Part shown: one piece after another, positions 58,032 through 64,000 of the stretch
Layout: each line of letters begins with the position of its first letter
Position numbering within the stretch: the stretch's first letter is position 1
Assembly: GCF_041734735.1 (NCBI RefSeq)
Contig: NC_134879.1
Span: 7,219,810 to 7,283,809, forward strand
DNA: 64,000 bases
Origin: Babylonia areolata
Taxonomy: Eukaryota; Mollusca; Gastropoda; Neogastropoda; Buccinidae
Direction: 5' to 3'
The notes under the pieces: model-generated
What the model saw: the letters and a program-made list of their open reading frames with translations, nothing else
Told to the model about the DNA's origin: nothing
The model's database searches: none
Position numbers and translations under genes: made by a program

Positions 58032-59262
58032 GACAAAATCAAACTTGGCAGTCCATCCCTCTTTCCAGCTCAGTCAGTAACCTCGGCGTTGTCCTTGACA
58101 ACACACTGTCCATGCAAAAATTTATCAGTCAGACATGTCTGACTGTCAATTGCGACGCGGCGGCTTCAGTTCCATTCGGAAATATCTGTCCACCGACGCA
58201 ACATCTAGACTTGTCGTTTCTCTCATTCTCTCTCACCTTGACTACTGTAACTCTGTTGTCTGGTTTGCCTGCTTCATCCATTCAGTCCCTTCAGCGCATA
58301 CAAAACTGCTGCCCGACTCGTCCTCAGAAAGAAAAGATCTGAGCACATCACTCCTCTTTTGCAACATCTCCATTGGCTCCCAGTCTCACACAGAATAAAG
58401 TATAAGATCAGCACTCTATGTTATAAATATATTCACAAATCTGCCCCTTCAGTTTCTATCTTTGTGGCTGCCTTCACCTCTACCCTCCGTCTCGCTCTCT
58501 ACGATCGGGGGAGGGGGAGGGAGCGGGGAATGGGGGGGGAGGGAGTTATGGGGGAGTGATTCTGGCCTTATGCCCGTTTTGACCCTTTGACACTTGCCTT
58601 CCGACATTTTGATGATTCTCTTCCCCCGTATCTCTCCTCTGTGCTGGAAACGTACGAACCATGTAGAACGCAAAGATCCAGTTCTGAACTGTTAAAATGT
58701 GCAGGGAAAGGGTCTTTTAGGGCTCAAGTACCCCATATTTGGAGTTCTTTGCCATCGTCCCTCAGAAACGCTCCTGAGCTCCAGATCTGGAAACGCACCT
58801 TTTCCGTAAATATTTCTGTACTCAGCACGATGGATCGTCCAAAGTCTGTTGCCACATGGAGTTTTATGCTAGACATATTTATACTCACTTAATCCTGTTT
58901 TAGTGCAGTTGATATATTTAATGTGTGTGGGGGGGCGCGCGCGCGTGCATGTGTGTGTGTGTGTGTGTGTGTGTGTGAGTGAGTGCGCGCGAGTGTGAGT
59001 GTGCGCGCGCATGTATGTGTGTGTCTAAAAGTGTGTGTTTTTAAGGAATGTATTTCTTTTTAATCTAAGCATTATTTACTTGATATTTTCATTGTTTGGT
59101 GGATCACGCTTTTTCTTTTCTTTTTTTTCTTTCTGTGAACGCATTGGATTGAGCTGTTGTGATGTTTTATGTTATGTTTATATCTGGCTCGATGATGTAA
59201 GGCACTTTGAGCAGCATTAGTATTGGATATCGCGCCATAGAAAAGTTATGAATTATTATTAT
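58032..59262 (+). pseudogene. CR1/L2-like LINE, right part and 3' end
   Basis: Resumes with SIPLSSSVSNLGVVLDNTLS, then in shifting frames RISSIRKYLSTDATSRLVVS, LSHLDYCNSVVW, LHWLPVSHRIKYKIST, CYKYIHKSAPS and, after a G-rich interruption (58,505-58,580), FRHFDDSLPPYLSSVLETY and WSSLPSSLRNAPELQIWKRT. The FDDSLPPYLSSVL block repeats the role of YKYIHKSAPS, so the part after 58,580 may come from a second related copy. The 3' UTR has a TG/CG tract (58,925-59,020) and ends with GTAAGGCACTTTGAGCAGC and an ATT repeat near 59,262. Confidence 0.75.
58505..58580. repeat. G-rich unit interrupting the LINE
   Basis: G runs then GGAGTGATTCTGGCCTTATG and CCCGTTTTGACCC. The same unit recurs in the tandem block at 60.7-61.3 kb and inverted at 62.9-63.1 kb, so it is a small dispersed repeat. 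Confidence 0.65.
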
Positions 59263-59745
59263 TGTGATAGAGATTAGCTTGACAAGGGCTGTGATTTATC
59301 ATCAGAGATATCTAAAAGAATTACAACATCCTATGCTCACAGCACCAAGTTGTAATAAGGTACACTTGGTGGTAACGGGCTGTGGTTTAGGGATGGATTT
59401 AAACTTGATAAAAGAATTAAAACATTAAAGGGAATAATTTGGATCTGTTTTGTTGTGGCGTGGCGACGCCACTTTTGTAGCCGTGGTATATAAAGGCATG
59501 GCACAAAAGACTTAACTAAATATTTGATCTACTGAATTAAAGGATAGACAAGAATTCCCGCGCACAGGCCATGAACATATAGAGGCCAGTCACAATGAGT
59601 TTTTCTATTGTTTTATTTACAACAGTTATTAGATGAGAAGAAGAGAGAGAAGAACTAAGAGGTAAGGAGAAGAAGAAAACAGTGCATGTGGTACGTAGCG
59701 AGATACTCGTTGGGGCCGCGACACACACTGTGGGTGACACAACAG
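59263..59745. repeat. Long direct repeat, copy 1 (unknown family)
   Basis: GTGATAGAGATTAGCTTG, GCTCACAGC.CCAAGTTGTAA, GGTACACTTGGTGGTAA, CGACGCCACTTTTGTAGCC, AGGATAGACAAGAATTCCC and ATTGTTTTATTTACAA recur in the same order and orientation at 63,457-63,900. The minus-strand TACAAAAGTGGCGTCGC could be an LTR end followed by a tRNA-primer-like TGGCG, so LTR kin is possible. No gag or pol sequence is seen between the copies. The family and nature are not established. Confidence 0.55.
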
Positions 59746-60640
59746 TCAGTGGTCAGCTAGCTGGCTATCGCCACAAACAGGCTCAGGTGAAAGTGACCAG
59801 ATAATCACCCACTCCGCCAATTTATGCACGTTAAGCGAACTGCACTGACGCTAGCGTGGCCCGTGAAACAAAAGGTCCCCAATCAGGCAAAGTGTGTTTG
59901 TGACAAGGTGTTCAATGATGGATTTCAAAATGATTCCTGAACCGATTTACATCGGATAAGTCGCAAAAGAAAGAGCTCAGCACCTACTTTCTAATGAGTA
60001 TAAAATGAAGTGTTGATTATTTAAGATGAGTTTATAATCATAATTTAAGTCACCTGAAAAGGGTCAGTTTTAGCGAGCTCATCGTGGAAAATTACAAACT
60101 GCGTTAAATAATTTAACGTAGGCAAACGTAAATGGAATAGATTTAAAGATGGGATTGCGACGATTCTGCCAGTATATAATACTTATAGTTTATTGATCCA
60201 ACGAAAGAGATATTAATTAAATACGGTGGAGCAGAAACACAGATGTCAGCTCACCCAATCGCGTACAGTGACGCTGGTTATGGAGTGGTGTGGCGAGACA
60301 AAATTTTAATTACGAAAGCTTAGCGTCAGTTGAAATCCTTAGACTGACGAAGGATTATACTGAAATCAGGTATGCTTCTAACTGATTAAAGTGCGTGTGT
60401 AAGCACAACAAATATAATATTGCAGTGAACGAAACAGAGACTTGATTTAATAGGTGTTTGGAGCCTTTGTCTAAAACGGGATTTACATTCAAACCCGGAA
60501 TGGCGTCACACATTCTGCGCGAGTCGTTGTAGGCTGGCAAGACAGTTGCAAAAACGTCTTCTGCTATAGCTCGTGTGTTAAGCAGTATCTGAAGCCTAAG
60601 AGCGCTATCTGAAACAGTATGTGAAGTTAAGCACTTGGCT
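59746..60640. other. No gene recognised
   Basis: Unique-looking, moderate GC, with no family-like ORF on either strand. Near 60,580-60,710 a short phrase GTATGTGAAGTTAAGC.CTTGGCTACATT occurs twice (about 60,617 and 60,669). Confidence 0.5.
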
Positions 60641-60704
60641 ACATTTTTTAAAATTTTTATTATTATAGTATGTGAAGTTAAGCGCTTGGCTACATTATTA
60701 TTAT

Positions 60705-61285
60705 TATTAGTTCTGGCCTTGTACTCATATACAATCTACATTCAATGTTCAGTTCTCATAGGGGGGTGGGGGTGGGGGATGGAGTGATTCTGGCCTTATG
60801 CCCATTTTGATCCCTCCCCCTCCCAGTAGTTTTTCTTTTAAGGTCAGAGAAGAGAAGTGAATTAATTCTGGCCTTGTACCCTTATAAAATCTACACCCAA
60901 TGTTCAGTTCTCATAGGGGGTTGGGGGGGGGGGATTCTGGCCCTATGCCGGTTTTAAGCCCCCCCCCCCCCCCCCCCCCCCCCCCACACCCGTATGACTC
61001 CAATTCCTCTGTTACCAAAATCAGAGAAGAGAAGCGACCGAACGTTCAGTTCTCATTGGGGGTGTGGGGGTGGGGGATGGGTGGATGGAGTGATTCTGCC
61101 CCTATGCCCGCTTCACCCCCTCATCCCCCCCCCTCCCACCACCACCAATTTTCTCAGACTATGTTCAGAAAAGAGAAGGGAATAATTCCTGGCCTTATAC
61201 CTTAATACACTCCCCTCCAGGCCCCCCACCCCTCAATGTTAAGTTCACATGCATGACTGAGGGGGCAGGGGGTAGGGGGGCGAGT
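60705..61285. repeat. G/C-run tandem units (~150 bp, 3-4 copies)
   Basis: Each unit reads GTTCAGTTCTCAT, a G-rich run, GATTCTGGCC.TATGCC, a C-rich run, then AGAGAAG and CTGGCCTTGTACC. Units start near 60,740, 60,900, 61,043 and (partial) 61,230. A 27-base C homopolymer lies at 60,959-60,985. The G runs are quadruplex-prone. Confidence 0.75.
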
Positions 61286-62880
61286 GATGCTTGGCGCCAC
61301 ATCGTCTTTGGCTGTTTCATCCTTTCAGTAACCTCGCTTTGTTGGTTGTTGCCTCTGCTACGTTTGTCAGCCAGTCAGTGATTTGTTCGTCAGTACAGGT
61401 GTGATTGGTTGCCAGTGGTTATACATTCTGATTGGTTGCTTCAGCTGCTCTCAGTTGTCAATCATCTGGCTTTGCATCAGCTGGTGACGGACAACAGCCG
61501 ACTGGGAGGTTAGCAAATGACTTCCAAATCGACAGGCCAGACTGGGATCGCTCCCGATAACCACTGACGCATGGCAGGCTATGACAGGGGGTGGAAATCA
61601 GTTTTACAGGTCTCCGAGATCAACATGTATATTGTCCTTTATCAAGATGAATGAATGTCCTACAGTTTTCAAGTTAGCGTCCTCAGTTATTAGTGCCGCA
61701 CCTATTTAGGCATCGGAAAAAAAATTCGCGTGTTTTGCAATGGAGGCTTTTTTCCTTCTTTTCTTTTTTTTATGAGACATGACATGTTGCGTGCAACAGT
61801 CCCAATACAACGCGAAATGACCCATTATAACGTGAACCCGAACCGACACTTGTCGTCTCAAGCCCGCCATCAAGTTTTTTGATTGCATAGAATGAGGGTT
61901 TGCTGAACCAAAAACGCCGTTTCCAGGAAAGAGCAAGATGGAGGCACGTTAGTTTAGTCGCTGAATACGTATTCACATGAGTTTGTTTCTTTGTACTGGT
62001 GGATTACTTTTCACTTTTCAGTTGACAGTGTAATACAATTACAGGGTAATTTCTTTGTACTACACTTTCTTTCTACTGGCCCTGAGTATTTTCAGTAGAC
62101 TGATAATGTGATATAGTGTAATATACTTTTCCTACTTGGTTAGCTAAGGCATGTTAAAGAACCCATAGCATGAAAGAGTTCCCTCTGGCAAATTTCTATT
62201 GAAAAATATCTCTCATAATTGACTTGTATCACTTTCCACTGCTGCTGACTGGAGGAAACAGCAGAAGAATGCTCCTTCGGCAGATTGATCTGTTTCCCGC
62301 TCCTTCCCATGCATTTTTCATGGTCTTATGTCTTCTGGGTATCATTCTGATGACTGTGCAGCTGGAATTTAATGGAAACAGAAACATAAAGGCCAAAATT
62401 TTCTACATTGGTGCAAAATGTGGAAAGACATATTCCAGCTTTTCATCGTGAAAAAGGGTCCAAAGGCATATTTGTTCACTGGATATTGGCTTTTTAGTTC
62501 ATCCCGTTATGACCTAACGTTACACCATCAACATTTATCAGATATGATATAGATGCATACACAATACAGTATAGTGTATGGCTTTGGCTGAATGAACATA
62601 ATATATGTCTATGAATCATAAACAAATTTTTCATAAGTATCAGCATCATAACTTCTAGTGTCGTGTTCACTAGCTTTCAGTTACAAAAGATTCAAGACTC
62701 AAGACTGGCTTATAGTTGAAACACATGTACAGATATTCACTTTTCAATATATGCAAACATCATTTCATTAATTCAACCAAATAAAATGTAATTAACGGGT
62801 TAAAGATAAGTTACGGGTAAGTAAAGAAAGTGTGTATACTGAAATATGAATATACACAGACAGACAAACACAGCCATATC
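61286..62880. other. No gene recognised; paired CCAAT motifs
   Basis: Two ATTGGTTGC motifs (61,404 and 61,431; reverse CCAAT boxes, 27 bp apart) resemble a promoter element. No supported gene follows on either strand. ORFs of about 70 codons at 61,706-61,976 (minus) and 62,224-62,451 (plus) lack recognisable features. Confidence 0.4.
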
Positions 62881-62884
62881 ACTA

Positions 62885-63065
62885 CCACCACCCCCCCTCC
62901 CCCCGTCATGTGAACTTAACATGGGGAGAGTGTACATGGGTATAAGGCCAGGAATTATTCCCTTCGCTTTTCTGGTCATAGTATGAGTTGGAGGGGGGAG
63001 GGGGGGGGGGTTGAAACAGGCAAAGGGCCAGAATTACTTACACCCCCCACCCCCACCCCCGTGTA
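62885..63065. repeat. Inverted copy of the G/C-run unit
   Basis: Carries GTGAACTTAACATGGGGAG, ATAAGGCCAGGAATTATTCC and a G-run block, matching the reverse complement of 61,180-61,285 and neighbouring units. Confidence 0.7.
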
Positions 63066-63456
63066 GAATATATTGTTTAGCTATGTCTTGAACAGTTAGT
63101 TCCGAAGGCGTGCTGCACAACACGACTGTTATTGCTGATGCCCTGACGACAGGGTCGCTAATTCCCAAGATGTCAGTAGATCAATCTGCTTAGCAACTGG
63201 ATCCACACATCTTTTCTTTGAAGAGAGCACAATGTCTGTGGAGCTTGATGCCTAGTCTGACGAAAAGAATCTTTAGCAATTATAAAGGTCACTCTTTGAC
63301 AATTCGTCTTTATGACGTTAAATCCTTAGGCGTAAACAATGATGTTGGGTTTAAAAAAACAAAACAAATAGAGCATAGTAAAACAAAACAATGGCACTGA
63401 AACATGAAAACAAAACATGCGAGCGATCGATAGTCTTTCTTTCTTTATATATATGT
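63066..63456. other. No gene recognised
   Basis: Unique-looking AT-rich sequence with A-rich stretches (63,350-63,410). No supported ORF. Confidence 0.5.
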
Positions 63457-64000
63457 GATAGAGATTAGCTTGGCGAGGGGCCTATAATTTATATTTAGAG
63501 ATATTAAAAGAATTAGCACATCATTGCTCACAGCGCCAAGTTGTAACAAGGTACACTTGGTGGTAAAGGGCTGTGGTTTAGGGATGGATTGAATTTGGAT
63601 ACAAGAATTGAATGAAACATTAAAGGGAAAGATTTTGGATTAATCAAGGATCAATATCCTGTCATAAGGATATTTTGAAGGATCTAAATCCTGTCAGCGA
63701 CGCCACTTTTGTAGCCGAACCGAGTGGTTATTCAAGGGTACGGTACAAAAGAACTAACTAAATGATGATTGAATGTACTAAAGGATAGACAAGAATTCCC
63801 ACGCACAGGCCAGGAACATATTGAGGCCAGTCACAAATGGGGTTTTCTATTGTTTTATTTACAATAGTTTCGAAGAAGAACAGAAGAAGACATGAGAAGA
63901 CGACATCAAAAGAGAAAACAGTGCCTGGAATGACACAAACAAATGTCATTAGCACAACATGTCGGCACAAGTGAATGATAAAGCACATGTATACATATTA
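63457..64000. repeat. Long direct repeat, copy 2 (runs to window edge)
   Basis: Same order of blocks as 59,263-59,745, with extra sequence around 63,630-63,690. Similarity continues to about 63,870. The far end may lie outside the window. A possible LTR-kin fossil without visible coding parts. Confidence 0.5.

Noticed and set aside
62224-62451. 75-codon ORF with a hydrophobic stretch
   Set aside because: One possible membrane segment but no homology, no splice or promoter support; length is within chance expectation.

Overview
The window is eukaryotic DNA, animal and most likely mollusc (gastropod-like). There are no bacterial-style gene clusters. Microsatellites are abundant, and many non-LTR retrotransposons of invertebrate type and tRNA-derived short elements are present. 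The gastropod guess rests on my recollection of the repeat types and is inference. Only one host gene is clear: a minus-strand small subunit of serine palmitoyltransferase (SPTSSA/B family) at 36,953-37,210. Nearly everything else is repeat DNA.

Layout. 0.5-9.9 kb: a complete zinc-finger-tailed LINE (called LINE-A here) with a 10-bp target duplication. It is split by a second, RNase H-bearing LINE (LINE-I) that has its own 9-bp duplication; without the insert LINE-A has one open frame of about 1,109 codons. 10.0-12.0 kb: first copy of a ~1.6-kb element with inverted ends and a tRNA-like relic. A 307-bp 5'-truncated LINE sits in it, and the second copy, inverted at 55.9-57.5 kb, preserves the empty site. 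12.26-34.68 kb: a giant minisatellite of 33-bp units, about 17.3 kb of repeats (roughly 520 units). It is interrupted by a LINE-A tail (13.05 kb), a tRNA-headed element (19.74 kb) and a 3.8-kb minus-strand LINE (LINE-B, 22.47-26.30 kb). Because 33 is a multiple of 3, four of six frames stay open and give long spurious ORFs.

34.7-41.2 kb: short repeats, the SPTSSA-like gene with its likely 3' UTR and upstream intron, an inverted pair of minisatellites and old LINE fragments. 41.27-44.39 kb: a complete but broken RTE-like LINE (LINE-C) with a 9-bp target duplication, next to promoter-like sequence carrying a perfect NRF1 palindrome. 44.4-49.4 kb: small tandem duplications, a tRNA-headed SINE, copies of the LINE-I tail, two minisatellites and a LINE-A-like 3' end.

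49.4-59.3 kb: a three-level nest. A CR1/L2-like LINE is split by a minus-strand L1-like LINE (LINE-D, 11-bp target duplication), which contains a 5'-truncated LINE-C (5-bp duplication) and the second 1.6-kb element. 59.3-64.0 kb: a pair of long direct repeats of unknown family, possibly LTR kin without visible coding capacity, around G/C-run-rich tandem units. No gene is recognised there.

The window therefore records serial insertion of at least five LINE families plus one very large minisatellite. The order of events can be read from target duplications and one filled/empty site pair.
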